Shown in pieces: positions 36,527 to 45,740 of a stretch of 64,000 bases of DNA. Each line of letters starts with the position of its first letter. Positions within the stretch are counted from its first letter, which is position 1. The position numbers were made by a program, and so were the translations under genes. The notes beneath the pieces were generated by a model that saw nothing but the letters and a program-made list of their open reading frames with translations, was not told the DNA's origin and searched no databases. This DNA is from Mucilaginibacter sp. CSA2-8R (lineage in GTDB: Bacteria; Bacteroidota; Bacteroidia; Sphingobacteriales; Sphingobacteriaceae), in contig NZ_CP152389.1 in the NCBI RefSeq assembly GCF_038806765.1, positions 806,001 through 870,000 of the forward strand, written 5' to 3'.

Positions 36527-36601
36527 AACAGAACGGCATCAGCACCAATGCGAATGTTCATAAGTTTGCTTTTACAGCTAATTAATAGGTTTTTAGCCGC
36601 C

Positions 36602-36616
36602 TTTTTAGTATATTTG
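36602..36616 (+). promoter_or_regulatory. parC promoter core
   Basis: TTTTTAGTATATTTG contains the -7 box TATATTTG at 36609-36616. The same 15-mer lies before parE. A good -33 TTG is not visible at the usual distance. Confidence 0.55.
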
Positions 36617-36689
36617 GCTAATATTTTTAGCAAATTAATTCATTCAAAATCTTTAAAAAGATTCTTTTTATCTTTTTGGATATACAGAT

Positions 36690-39362
36690 ATGTCAGATAA
36701 TTTAGATCAGAACGATAAGCTGCACAACATTGTTCCGTTAGATGGTTTGTATGAGAACTGGTTTCTGGATTATGCCTCTTATGTAATTTTAGATCGTGCC
36801 GTTCCGCATATATATGACGGTTTAAAACCCGTACAGCGCCGTATACTTCACTCTTTAAAAGAGATGGATGACGGGCGCTTTAATAAAGCGGCTAACGTAA
36901 TTGGTAACACCATGAAGTATCACCCCCATGGTGATGCCTCTATTGGTGATGCCATGGTACAGATAGGTCAAAAAAACCTGCTGATTGATTGCCAGGGTAA
37001 CTGGGGCGACCCTATCACTGGCGACTCGGCCGCTGCGCCGCGTTACATTGAGGCACGCTTATCCAAATTTGCTCTCGATGTAGTTTTTAACCCCGATACT
37101 ACTAAATGGCAGGCCAGCTACGATGGTCGTAACCGCGAGCCTATTACGCTGCCTGTAAAATTCCCATTGTTGTTAGCACAGGGGGCAGATGGTATTGCAG
37201 TAGGTTTGGCTACCAAAATTTTACCGCATAACTTTATTGAGCTGCTGGATGCCTCTATTGAGGTACTGTTAGGTAATCGTCCTAACCTGCTGCCCGACTT
37301 TCCGACCGGCGGTATGGCTGATGCCTCTAATTATAATGAGGGTCAGCGTGGCGGTAAGGTAAGGGTGCGCGCCAAAATTATTGAGCGCGACAAGAAAACA
37401 CTCGCTATTACTGAAATACCGTTCAGCACCACTACCGGCGGACTGATTGACAGTATTATATCGGCCAATGATAAGGGTAAGATCAAGATCAAAAAGATTG
37501 AGGATAATACCGCAAGGAATGTAGAGATTGTAGTGCACCTGGCGCCGGGTATATCGCCCGACGTTACGATTGATGCCTTATACGCCTTTACCGATTGCGA
37601 GGTGTCTATATCGCCCAATACCTGTATTATCCTGGATGATAAGCCACACTTTATGAGTGTGAATGATATCCTGATCCAAAGCGCTAATCATACCCGCGAG
37701 CTGCTTAAAATGGAGCTTGATATCCGCCTGAAGGAGTTAATGGAAAAGATTTTCTTCAGTTCGCTGCTTAAAATCTTTATTCAGGAAGGAATGTACAAGC
37801 ACCCTGATTATGAGGGATCAGGTAACTTTGAGGTTGTGGTTAAAGTATTAGACCGGTTGTTTGAGCCGTTCTTTCCGCAATTTTACCGCACCATACTGCC
37901 CGAAGATTACAAGAAGCTGATTGATAAACCCATGAGCAGCATTACTCGTTTTGACGTTAAAAAGGCAGATGAGCAGATGAAGGCTTTAGAGGCGGAGATC
38001 AAAGAGGTTAAGCATAATCTTAAGCACCTTACCGATTATGCCATTGCCTGGTTTAATAAACTGAAAGAAAAATATGGCAAAGGGCGCGAACGCAAAACCG
38101 AGTTGCGCACTTTTGATAGGGTAGAAGCGGCACAAGTGGCTCTGGCTAACGTAAAGCTATACGTAAACCGCCAGGACGGTTTTGTGGGTACTGGCCTGAA
38201 AAAAGACGACTACATTTGCGATTGTTCAGACATCGACGAAATTATTGTTTTCCGGTCTGATGGTAAGTGTATTATCACTAAGGTACAGGATAAAGTGTTT
38301 GTAGGTAAAGACATTATTCACGTTGCTGTATTTAAAAAGAATGATGAGCGAACCGTCTATAACCTGATTTATAAAGACGGCGAAAGCGGAACTACTTTCA
38401 TCAAACGTTTCTCGGTAGTGGGAGTTACCCGCGATAAAGAGTATGATTTAACCAAAGGCTCTAAGAGTAGCAGGGTATTGTATTTTTCTGCCAATCCTAA
38501 TGGTGAGGCCGAGGTTGTTAACATACAGTTGAAACCGCATTCCAAGCTCAAAAAGCTGCAATTTGACGAAGATTTTGCCGCTATTGCCATCAAAGGCCGC
38601 AGCTCTATAGGTAACCAGGTAACTAAATACCCAGTTAAAAAAATCATCCTCAAAACTAAAGGTGTATCTACGCTGGCAGGGCGTAAAATATGGTATGATG
38701 ATGTACTGAAACGTTTAAATGTAGACGGCCGTGGTCAGTATTTAGGCGAATTTGACGGTGATGATAAGATATTAACCATAACCGGTAATGGCATTTACGA
38801 GTTGCATAGCTTTGACCTGAATAATCACTTTGACGATAAGATGCTGCTGATGGAGAAGTACGATCCGGAAAAAGTATATTCAGTAGTGCATTACGACGGC
38901 AAATCAAAAAATTACCTGGTTAAGCGTTTTGTATTCGAAAATATAGTGGTCGGTAAGCAAACCAGTTTTATTAGTGAAGAGCCCGGCTCTAAACTGGTGC
39001 TGGTATCGGGCGCAGCACAGCCGGTGGTTAAGGTTGAGCAGTTAAAAGGTAAAGCACAAGTGCTGGAACTGGTAGAACTTAACTTAACCGATTTGATTGA
39101 TGTAAAAGGTATGAAGGCCATGGGTAACCGCTTGTCTGCACATCCCATACAAACGGTGCAGCTTATTGCCGAGCATGACGATGCAGAAGACGTGCCTGAC
39201 CCCGCCCCTGCCTCGGTTGAGGATACACAAGTACTGGCCGACGTAAATGATGAAAAAGAAGTGTCTGATGTAAATCCGGAAACTGCCGCCAAAATTATTT
39301 CACTCGAAATAACCAATCCAGACGATGTTGATTTGAGTAAAGGGCAGTTAGGTTTGTTTTAA
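36690..39362 (+). CDS. parC: DNA topoisomerase IV subunit A (ParC)
   Basis: This is the breakage-reunion subunit. The 890-residue product begins ENWFLDYASYVILDRAVPH, has the QRRILHSLKEMDDG and HPHGDASIGDAM motifs, and the catalytic tyrosine Y119 in AAPRYIEARLSKF. The C-terminal half forms beta-pinwheel blades. The GyrA-box (QRRGGKG-like) is absent, which favours ParC over GyrA. An acidic tail of about 50 residues ends in LSKGQLGLF. Its stop lies 1 nt from the stop of the convergent gene. Confidence 0.92.
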   Translation: MSDNLDQNDKLHNIVPLDGLYENWFLDYASYVILDRAVPHIYDGLKPVQRRILHSLKEMDDGRFNKAANVIGNTMKYHPHGDASIGDAMVQIGQKNLLIDCQGNWGDPITGDSAAAPRYIEARLSKFALDVVFNPDTTKWQASYDGRNREPITLPVKFPLLLAQGADGIAVGLATKILPHNFIELLDASIEVLLGNRPNLLPDFPTGGMADASNYNEGQRGGKVRVRAKIIERDKKTLAITEIPFSTTTGGLIDSIISANDKGKIKIKKIEDNTARNVEIVVHLAPGISPDVTIDALYAFTDCEVSISPNTCIILDDKPHFMSVNDILIQSANHTRELLKMELDIRLKELMEKIFFSSLLKIFIQEGMYKHPDYEGSGNFEVVVKVLDRLFEPFFPQFYRTILPEDYKKLIDKPMSSITRFDVKKADEQMKALEAEIKEVKHNLKHLTDYAIAWFNKLKEKYGKGRERKTELRTFDRVEAAQVALANVKLYVNRQDGFVGTGLKKDDYICDCSDIDEIIVFRSDGKCIITKVQDKVFVGKDIIHVAVFKKNDERTVYNLIYKDGESGTTFIKRFSVVGVTRDKEYDLTKGSKSSRVLYFSANPNGEAEVVNIQLKPHSKLKKLQFDEDFAAIAIKGRSSIGNQVTKYPVKKIILKTKGVSTLAGRKIWYDDVLKRLNVDGRGQYLGEFDGDDKILTITGNGIYELHSFDLNNHFDDKMLLMEKYDPEKVYSVVHYDGKSKNYLVKRFVFENIVVGKQTSFISEEPGSKLVLVSGAAQPVVKVEQLKGKAQVLELVELNLTDLIDVKGMKAMGNRLSAHPIQTVQLIAEHDDAEDVPDPAPASVEDTQVLADVNDEKEVSDVNPETAAKIISLEITNPDDVDLSKGQLGLF

Positions 39363-39363
39363 G

Positions 39364-40809
39364 TTATAAGCTTTTTTCCTGCATTTTAGCCAGTTCCTTT
39401 TTTAAAGGATCTATATTCACATTTACTGCCATCGGATTTCGCTTTGCAAGTTCGATGGCTTTTTTCTGGTTAAATATAGCTTCATCATAAAAATCCAAAC
39501 GATAAAGTAAATGTGCAATCGTGTCGTAAAACGCAAAATTATTTGGTGATAATTCTATCGAGCGCTTGCTCCAAAGTAGCGCTTTTGTGAGGTTGGTAGT
39601 GTTGTGTGTGCCTAACCTATAAAACGTATAAGCGGCATTATTTAATGTAGTAGGTACATCGCTCATTACCGGTCCGCCGGTAGCAATGGTTGTAACAACA
39701 CCCGTACGCATAACAATGTGAGTTCCGCTCACCGGCATTGAAGATTTATTGAACGGAATGCTGGGGTTAACTTGTTTCATGCGTTCTATAGTTTGAAGGC
39801 GGTTAGCTTCCACGGCATTCTGTCGCATTTTATTGATAGAGTCTACACTTACACGCATATAATAATTATCATAAAAGTAAGTAGCTTGTGAGTAATAGTT
39901 AGCCGTATCTTTTACTGTACTGTAATAATAGAGCAATTCTTCCTGTGAGGCTTTAGCTCCTCTTCTAAAATCTTTGCTCCAGGTTCCTATAACAAATTGC
40001 GATAACTGGCGGGCAATGGCTGCGTCCTTTTTACGGATGGCCTCGTTACGGGTGTTTACGATGATGTTGTTATTAATTTCTTTCCGTAATTCTAACGGTT
40101 CTGTTTTATAAATACTATCAACAATTTTGCGGTTGGTATAAGCAAGGTTATAAGTCTTTCCGTAAGCAAGAGGACCGGCCCTAAGTATAAATAGTACTTC
40201 CTGATAATCGTTTAAAGCTTTTACGGGAAGATTATTTACATACTCATCAATCAATAACTGGTTATCAAATAACCCTAACTTTTCTTTCAGCGTTATAAAT
40301 TCTTTTAACTGGTTTTGGGTGAGGCTGCCTTGCTGCTGTAAGTGTTTATAATAGCTAAACGTTTTACCTGATGCAGTTGCCTTAAGCGCATCATTCGCCA
40401 TAGTGAGATAGAATGCAGGTGAAGACATCATTACCGACGGCCCTCTATAAATGATTTCGCCATCGCTATCCAAAAATAAATGAGTAGGATAACTATCTGT
40501 TTTTATAGGATATAGTTTTTTGAAAGTGCTGTAGGCAGAGTCCGACAGGCTAATTTTTACATTAATAAAGTTTTTATTGTAAAACGTTGCCGCTTTACCC
40601 TCCTCCAGGCCGTTGTTAGCAGCAGGTTGATTTTTACTTATAGACGGAGGAACTGTAGGCAGACCAATTAAAACAAAGAGAGGTTTTTGAGTTTGTTTGG
40701 CTTTTGATAATGCCTCCTGGATATTAGATTGATAGTTGATTTTTTGAGCGAACGCAGTTAAATGCAAAGTAATTAATGCACAAACCACCGGTATGAGCTT
40801 TTTCATCAA
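39364..40809 (-). CDS. Exported thioredoxin-fold/TPR protein lacking CxxC
   Basis: This 481-residue protein has a signal peptide (about 1-21). A thioredoxin-like domain follows (about 30-145: ALSKAKQTQKPLFVLIGL, FFNKNFINVKISL-like and TDSYPTHLFLDSDGEIIYRG). The place where thioredoxins carry CxxC reads LPTVPPS, so it cannot do thiol-disulfide exchange there. The middle is helical and the C-terminus has a TPR-like pair (about 408-470). It could be a scaffold or binding protein. I see no operon partner. Confidence 0.78.
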   Translation of the reverse strand: MMKKLIPVVCALITLHLTAFAQKINYQSNIQEALSKAKQTQKPLFVLIGLPTVPPSISKNQPAANNGLEEGKAATFYNKNFINVKISLSDSAYSTFKKLYPIKTDSYPTHLFLDSDGEIIYRGPSVMMSSPAFYLTMANDALKATASGKTFSYYKHLQQQGSLTQNQLKEFITLKEKLGLFDNQLLIDEYVNNLPVKALNDYQEVLFILRAGPLAYGKTYNLAYTNRKIVDSIYKTEPLELRKEINNNIIVNTRNEAIRKKDAAIARQLSQFVIGTWSKDFRRGAKASQEELLYYYSTVKDTANYYSQATYFYDNYYMRVSVDSINKMRQNAVEANRLQTIERMKQVNPSIPFNKSSMPVSGTHIVMRTGVVTTIATGGPVMSDVPTTLNNAAYTFYRLGTHNTTNLTKALLWSKRSIELSPNNFAFYDTIAHLLYRLDFYDEAIFNQKKAIELAKRNPMAVNVNIDPLKKELAKMQEKSL

Positions 40810-40865
40810 AGCAATAAGGTTATGCAGTAAAGATAGGGTTTTACCGTAGCGCGAAAAATGCTCTG

Positions 40866-40900
40866 AACAAAAAAAGCTCCACGTGGGAGCTTTTTTTGTT
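40866..40900. terminator. Terminator between two minus-strand genes
   Basis: Perfect 15-bp arms (AACAAAAAAAGCTCC and its complement) around ACGTG. On the minus strand it follows the gene at 40915-41256. Confidence 0.88.
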
Positions 40901-40914
40901 TTCTATTGATCTGA

Positions 40915-41256
40915 TTATAAAATCAGGATAAGTACTAAAATAATGATAATGATAGCACCTACAGATAGATAAACACCACCGCCTGTACTTGCAGCATTAG
41001 CTTCTTTTTTAAGATCTTTTAATTCAGCTTTCAGCTCTTTGCGCTCAGCTTTGTTTAAATGCGATTTGTCCATCGCTTTAATCTCTTCTACGCGCGTTTT
41101 GATCTCTTCTACACGGGCATTTCTTTCTTCGGCAGTTTTGTTAGCATAAAACTCTTTGTAGTTTTTGCCATTGTCATCGCTGGTAGCAGCATTTGAGGTA
41201 AAAGCCACAAAGCTTAGCATCAGCGCAGTCATTAAAAAATAAATTTTCTTTTTCAT
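40915..41256 (-). CDS. Small exported coiled-coil protein with C-terminal membrane tail
   Basis: This 113-residue protein has a signal peptide (MKKKIYFLMTALMLSFVAFTSNA), then a strongly charged heptad-like segment (about 34-83, NARVEEIKTRVEEIKAMDK) and a glycine hinge. The last 20 residues are hydrophobic (VYLSVGAIIIIILVLILIL) with no positive charges after them. Similar small proteins occur in many Bacteroidota without known function. The ATG at 41256 is chosen over one 13 codons upstream because the signal peptide then begins correctly. Confidence 0.8.
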   Translation of the reverse strand: MKKKIYFLMTALMLSFVAFTSNAATSDDNGKNYKEFYANKTAEERNARVEEIKTRVEEIKAMDKSHLNKAERKELKAELKDLKKEANAASTGGGVYLSVGAIIIIILVLILIL

Positions 41257-41342
41257 GTGATTGTTATATAAATGTCCTGTTGCCTTTAAAACCACAATAA
41301 AAAGGAATATGTTTTAAAAAAAACATTTAACAACAATGTGCC

Positions 41343-42209
41343 TCACAAACTGATATAAAATGGCGCCTCAAAAACATGGCCTTTTTCCAGTTTTTGAATG
41401 GCCGGTTTGGTGCTGATGTCGCTGGCCGGAACAGTGTTATCTGCATAACCGAGCCAGGGTTCAATACAAACAAAATTGGCTCCCGGCTTAGCCCAGATAC
41501 CTAAATGCTTGTAATATGGAAACTCAACCGATAGGGTTTGATCGTGCTTGTCAGACTTAATAGTCACCATCCTGGAGTTTATATTTTTAAACACCAAGGC
41601 GTCGTTATCAAACAGGCTACGAGTTAAATATAATTTTTTACCCTGTAATTTAACCGGGTGTGTTTCACCGTTAAAATAGCCTTCGGCAGATAACACGTGC
41701 GTCTCTAATGGTTCGGTAGTTTCAAACTCCAGGTAGTAGTCTTCGTAACTGCCTTGGTTTCCAAATGGCACATTAAAGGCCGGATGCCCGCCTACCGAAA
41801 AATAAATGGTTTGATTGTCCAAGTTTACAACTTTGTAAGTAACCCTTAAGCTATTTTCGATTAAAGTATAAAGCACCTGAAAAGAAAAATGATAAGGGTA
41901 AACTTCGAGGGTTTGGGCGTTGGCAGTTAATGCAAATACAGCATGATCTGCCGTTGCCTCAGCCACCTTAAAATCCGATTGGCGGGCAAAACCATGGCGC
42001 GATAACGAATATGTTTTGCCGTCTATATTTATATGATTATTAACTAAACCGCCCACTACAGGGAAGAGGTTAGGAGCATGCCAGGGCCAAATCGCCGGAT
42101 CGGCCTGCCACATATGTTCGGTTTGTGTTTTTTTATGGTATAGAGAACTTAATTGTGCGCCTTTAGTACTGATGGCCACTTTCAGAAATTCGTTTTCAAT
42201 AACAATCAT
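41343..42209 (-). CDS. Aldose 1-epimerase family protein
   Basis: This 288-residue protein belongs to the galactose mutarotase-like family, in the subgroup annotated as LacX-like or glucose-6-phosphate epimerase-like. Features are SLYHKKTQTEHMWQADP at the N-terminus, the SRHGFARQSDF histidine segment, GGHPAFNVPFG near residue 138 and ICIEPWLGYADN-like VCIEPWLGYADN near residue 247. The histidines and glutamate needed for mutarotation appear present. It lies 33 nt after the YncE/phosphatase gene in the same direction. Confidence 0.88.
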   Translation of the reverse strand: MIVIENEFLKVAISTKGAQLSSLYHKKTQTEHMWQADPAIWPWHAPNLFPVVGGLVNNHINIDGKTYSLSRHGFARQSDFKVAEATADHAVFALTANAQTLEVYPYHFSFQVLYTLIENSLRVTYKVVNLDNQTIYFSVGGHPAFNVPFGNQGSYEDYYLEFETTEPLETHVLSAEGYFNGETHPVKLQGKKLYLTRSLFDNDALVFKNINSRMVTIKSDKHDQTLSVEFPYYKHLGIWAKPGANFVCIEPWLGYADNTVPASDISTKPAIQKLEKGHVFEAPFYISL

Positions 42210-42242
42210 AGGTGTAACTTATAGATAATGCTAAATTAATAA

Positions 42243-44681
42243 TTAATCATCATCGTCGTCACGTTTCTTTTTGGCTTCCAATATCACAAAGGCACTCCGC
42301 TTGGGGGCAGGCATCACAGCGCTTTCGCCTTTTACATATTTCCAAACCACTTCGTTAAGTTCCAGGTCGGGTATGGCATCTTCTTTGGCGAAGTTGAAAA
42401 GCTCCGAACGTTTGCTGCTTTCATTTACCGCCATGTTGCGTTTCTCTAAATCTACCTGAGCAGCTTTTTTGATATAAGGGGTATAGTCGGGTTGTGCTGT
42501 AAAACAATCGTATAACGGCATTGATGCCGCATCATATTGGCTCATGGGTGGCAAGCCTAAAATCAACTCAATAGTGCGCAAAATACCGGAGGTCGAATAC
42601 ATGTGGTTAATTACCGCATTACGTTTAACATACGGGCCCGCCAAAAATGCCGGCGAACGGTGGGCATCAATATGATCAGGACCGTTTTGGGCATCATCTT
42701 CCAGTATAAACACGACCGACTCTTTCCACACCGGGCTGTGCGACAAGTGCTCCAGTATCATTCCGATAGCCTGGTCGTTATCGGCAACGGCTGCGGTAGG
42801 TGAGTGTTTGCCTTTTTTCTGTCCGCTGGTATGATCATTAGAGATGCGGATTGTATTAAAACGCGGAATAGCATTAATGGTGGCTAACGAATCAAAATCA
42901 TGCATCCACGCATCAGCTCTCAAAACATCTTTTATATCCAGGTCAAAACCCGGCGAATGCGGCGCCACATGGCCCTGTAACGATTTGATGTTGGCCTTTC
43001 CATATTCGCCAAACTCACCATACGTACGATAGCTGATACCGGCCCGCTTGCAGTAATCCCATATAAAGCCATCGCGCGGATAAGCTGCCTGGCGCGACCC
43101 CTCAAAATCATAAGTGCCTCCCCGGTTACCGTAGCTGGTAGGCCAGTTTTTTTCAACAAAGTCGGTAGCGTAAGCAGCTGTGCTCCAGTTATGCCCATCG
43201 GCACTTACCTCAGCATTTACATAAAAATTGTCTAACAGTACAAAGTCAGTGGCTATAGCATGGTGGTTAGGCGTAACCTTTTTACCAAAAATGCATAATG
43301 AGGTGTCGCCATTACCTTGCGGCATATCGCCTAAAACCTGGTCGTACGTACGGTTTTCTTTAATAATATAAAATACATGCTTAATGGGCGATTTATCGCC
43401 GGGCTTGCGGGGTATGGGGTTACCTGCCTCGCCGGGGGCAGTAGCTTCTATTTGTTTGTTAAACGGTGTATTGGCATAAACCTGTTTGGTATAGGCTTTT
43501 AATTGTTCGGGCTTAGGCTGGTCAATAATAGATAGCGTACCTTTAAACAAACCGCCAATATATTGCTCGCGGCTGTTGGTAGAGCCAATGTGATGCCCGC
43601 TGTTATCGGTCTTACGAATAGGCTGCGGACCGTTGGGGTTAGCCATAGAAGTAAAACCTTTACCATTGGCAACAAATATTTTATTGCCCAGTACTTTAAC
43701 GTTGGTAGGGTACCAGCCTACCGGTATAAACCCCCTGCTTTTACTGTTACCGGGCTGGCTTACGTCAAACACAGCCAGGCAATTGTTATCGGCATTGGCT
43801 ATATAAAGTGTTTTGCCATCGGCAGACAGAGCCAGTCCATTAGTGGTAGCGCCGGTAAGCCTGGTTGGATATAAAGCGGCCGAAACTGTTTCAATAACCT
43901 TATTAGTTTTAGTATTGATGACCGATACACTATTGTCATTGGCGTTCGCCACATACAGGTATGCGTTTTTCTTATTCAGGAGTAACTCATTCGGGTGACT
44001 GCCGGTAAAAATGCTTTTAACAATTTGTTGCTTCTGCGTATCAAACACGGCAACTTTTTCGCCACCCCATAAAGATATGTATAGTGTTTTTTCATCAGCC
44101 GATAGTAAACAGGCATAACTCTCGGCCGCCAGTTTGATCTTATTAAGCACTTCGCCCGATTGCGGATTTAAGACGTACAGGCAACTGTCTTCTTTAGTGG
44201 TTACATAAAGCTTGGTATTACTGTTGTTAACAGTAATGCCTGTTGGCCCCACCTTATTTGGCCAGCGCTTACCCAGGCGCAGGGTATCAGGCCTACCGAG
44301 TTTGTTCCCATCTAGTGAAAAGCGATAGAGCCAGTTATCATTACCGCCGGAGGCATACAACGTTTTCTCGTCGTGCGAAAAGGCCAGTCCATACCATGAT
44401 TTAGCCAGGGTGCATTGATCCAACTGTTTTTCGCTTTTAGCGTCTATAAGTTGCAACGACTGTGTGCTTTGCCCATTATTAGTTACAGCCAGCAACCGGC
44501 CTGATGGGGACAACTGAATGTTTAACGGTAAATCGCCTAAAGGCAGCGAGCGCCCTGCCGGGCTTAATTTCCACCCATTAGGCAGTAGTACCTGCCCTGA
44601 TGCTGTTTTGCCCGGAAGCTGTGCTGATGCACTTAAACCTGCAAGTGCAAAATAAAAGCTTAAAATTAACGCCTTCTTCAT
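42243..44681 (-). CDS. Secreted YncE-type beta-propeller/phosphoesterase fusion
   Basis: This 812-residue protein has a signal peptide (about 1-20), a seven-bladed YncE-like propeller (about 60-390, with repeats such as LLAVTNNGQSTQSLQLIDAK and LYVANANDNSVSVINTKTNK) and a C-terminal alkaline-phosphatase-superfamily domain (about 430-770). That domain contains HVFYIIKENRTYDQVLGD, the metal-site DNDQAIGMI and FILEDDAQNGPDHIDAHRSP, as in PlcC-type phosphoesterases. Substrate unknown. The tail is KKKRDDDDD. Confidence 0.88.
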   Translation of the reverse strand: MKKALILSFYFALAGLSASAQLPGKTASGQVLLPNGWKLSPAGRSLPLGDLPLNIQLSPSGRLLAVTNNGQSTQSLQLIDAKSEKQLDQCTLAKSWYGLAFSHDEKTLYASGGNDNWLYRFSLDGNKLGRPDTLRLGKRWPNKVGPTGITVNNSNTKLYVTTKEDSCLYVLNPQSGEVLNKIKLAAESYACLLSADEKTLYISLWGGEKVAVFDTQKQQIVKSIFTGSHPNELLLNKKNAYLYVANANDNSVSVINTKTNKVIETVSAALYPTRLTGATTNGLALSADGKTLYIANADNNCLAVFDVSQPGNSKSRGFIPVGWYPTNVKVLGNKIFVANGKGFTSMANPNGPQPIRKTDNSGHHIGSTNSREQYIGGLFKGTLSIIDQPKPEQLKAYTKQVYANTPFNKQIEATAPGEAGNPIPRKPGDKSPIKHVFYIIKENRTYDQVLGDMPQGNGDTSLCIFGKKVTPNHHAIATDFVLLDNFYVNAEVSADGHNWSTAAYATDFVEKNWPTSYGNRGGTYDFEGSRQAAYPRDGFIWDYCKRAGISYRTYGEFGEYGKANIKSLQGHVAPHSPGFDLDIKDVLRADAWMHDFDSLATINAIPRFNTIRISNDHTSGQKKGKHSPTAAVADNDQAIGMILEHLSHSPVWKESVVFILEDDAQNGPDHIDAHRSPAFLAGPYVKRNAVINHMYSTSGILRTIELILGLPPMSQYDAASMPLYDCFTAQPDYTPYIKKAAQVDLEKRNMAVNESSKRSELFNFAKEDAIPDLELNEVVWKYVKGESAVMPAPKRSAFVILEAKKKRDDDDD

Positions 44682-44762
44682 AATAAATAACCCAATAATT
44701 TGGCAAAAATAGGCTTAAACTTAAGCGAAAGGTTAGGTTAACAAAAGCTTAACAATTATATA

Positions 44763-45572
44763 TTATTTAGCAAATCTTGTGTTGGCCTTAATAATTGAGT
44801 CTTTTTGTGATGGGGTAAGCTTATAATTGAATTTAAATAAAGATCCCTCCCAATCGCCATATGATGGATTAGGCAACACGATGTATTTACTGCCAAACTG
44901 TCGGGCCAGTTGTGTGGTAACCTGAGCGCGGCTTTGCTCTGTAGGGTGATTATCGTATAACTTGTCAAAATCGGGTAGGTTATCACCGCAAAGCAGTACA
45001 ATATTATAGTTTTTCAGTATTTCAAGCCGCCTGCTTTCCTTGCTCGAATTGCCCGATTTTAATAACAGATGCGCATCGTCAGCGTTAGGCATTTGATAGC
45101 GTTGCAGATTTTTTAGGGTACCCGTACGTTCATCCTCATCGCGGTTGGTAATGTAAAATACGGTTGCGCCTTTGCTGGCAGCATATTTAAAAAACCCGGG
45201 CGCACCTGCAACGGTATCGCAAGCAGCCTGGGCTGTCCATTGTTTCCAGGTGGCGGTATCGTATTCCAGGTTGTTAACGGCTCGCTGTGCATCGTAAGGG
45301 CTATTGTCAAGCACGGTTTCGTCAATGTCGGTTACTACGGCCAGCGGTTTGCTGCCTGGTTGTTTCAATGCCTCGTCTAAACGTAATTGGGCTAGGTTAT
45401 AAGCCTGAAAGCACAATGCCCTGTATTCGGCCGCACGTTGCTGCCAAAGTGACGACCATACTTTACCATTATTTACCGTAGAGATAGATGCGGTAGGCAT
45501 GCTGTTTTTAGTGGTATTACATGCTGATAGCAGTGCCAGGGCAAACCATAGTATTGAAGAACGATTATTCAT
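44763..45572 (-). CDS. e(P4)-type class B acid phosphatase, lipoprotein-like
   Basis: This 269-residue HAD-superfamily phosphatase matches the lipoprotein e(P4)/5'-nucleotidase family. The catalytic DIDETVLDN motif lies near residues 84-92, FYITNRDEDE supplies motif II, and LLCGDNLPDF supplies the metal aspartate. The N-terminus has a lipobox-like LLSAC, so it is probably an outer-membrane lipoprotein hydrolysing nucleotides or phosphomonoesters. It is transcribed in the same direction as the YncE/phosphatase gene, 81 nt upstream of it. Confidence 0.9.
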   Translation of the reverse strand: MNNRSSILWFALALLSACNTTKNSMPTASISTVNNGKVWSSLWQQRAAEYRALCFQAYNLAQLRLDEALKQPGSKPLAVVTDIDETVLDNSPYDAQRAVNNLEYDTATWKQWTAQAACDTVAGAPGFFKYAASKGATVFYITNRDEDERTGTLKNLQRYQMPNADDAHLLLKSGNSSKESRRLEILKNYNIVLLCGDNLPDFDKLYDNHPTEQSRAQVTTQLARQFGSKYIVLPNPSYGDWEGSLFKFNYKLTPSQKDSIIKANTRFAK

Positions 45573-45740
45573 GATGTGTAATAAAAGCCTATCAAAGTTA
45601 ATTAATCTCTAACAATTGTAAATGCAGTAATCAGCACATCATTATTGAATAATGGCTTGTTTATCAGGGTACAGCTAACTATTACAATAAATATTAGATT
45701 AATCACCTGTTTTTGATGAACTTGGGTGCTCATAATAGCT

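Noticed and set aside
38912..39316. 134-codon Ser/Thr/Cys-rich minus-strand ORF inside parC
   Set aside because: Composition is what the reverse of the acidic ParC tail would give; not a gene.
42243..44681. YncE/phosphatase as a novel fusion
   Set aside because: The combination is already known as a family; only the poly-Asp tail is unusual.
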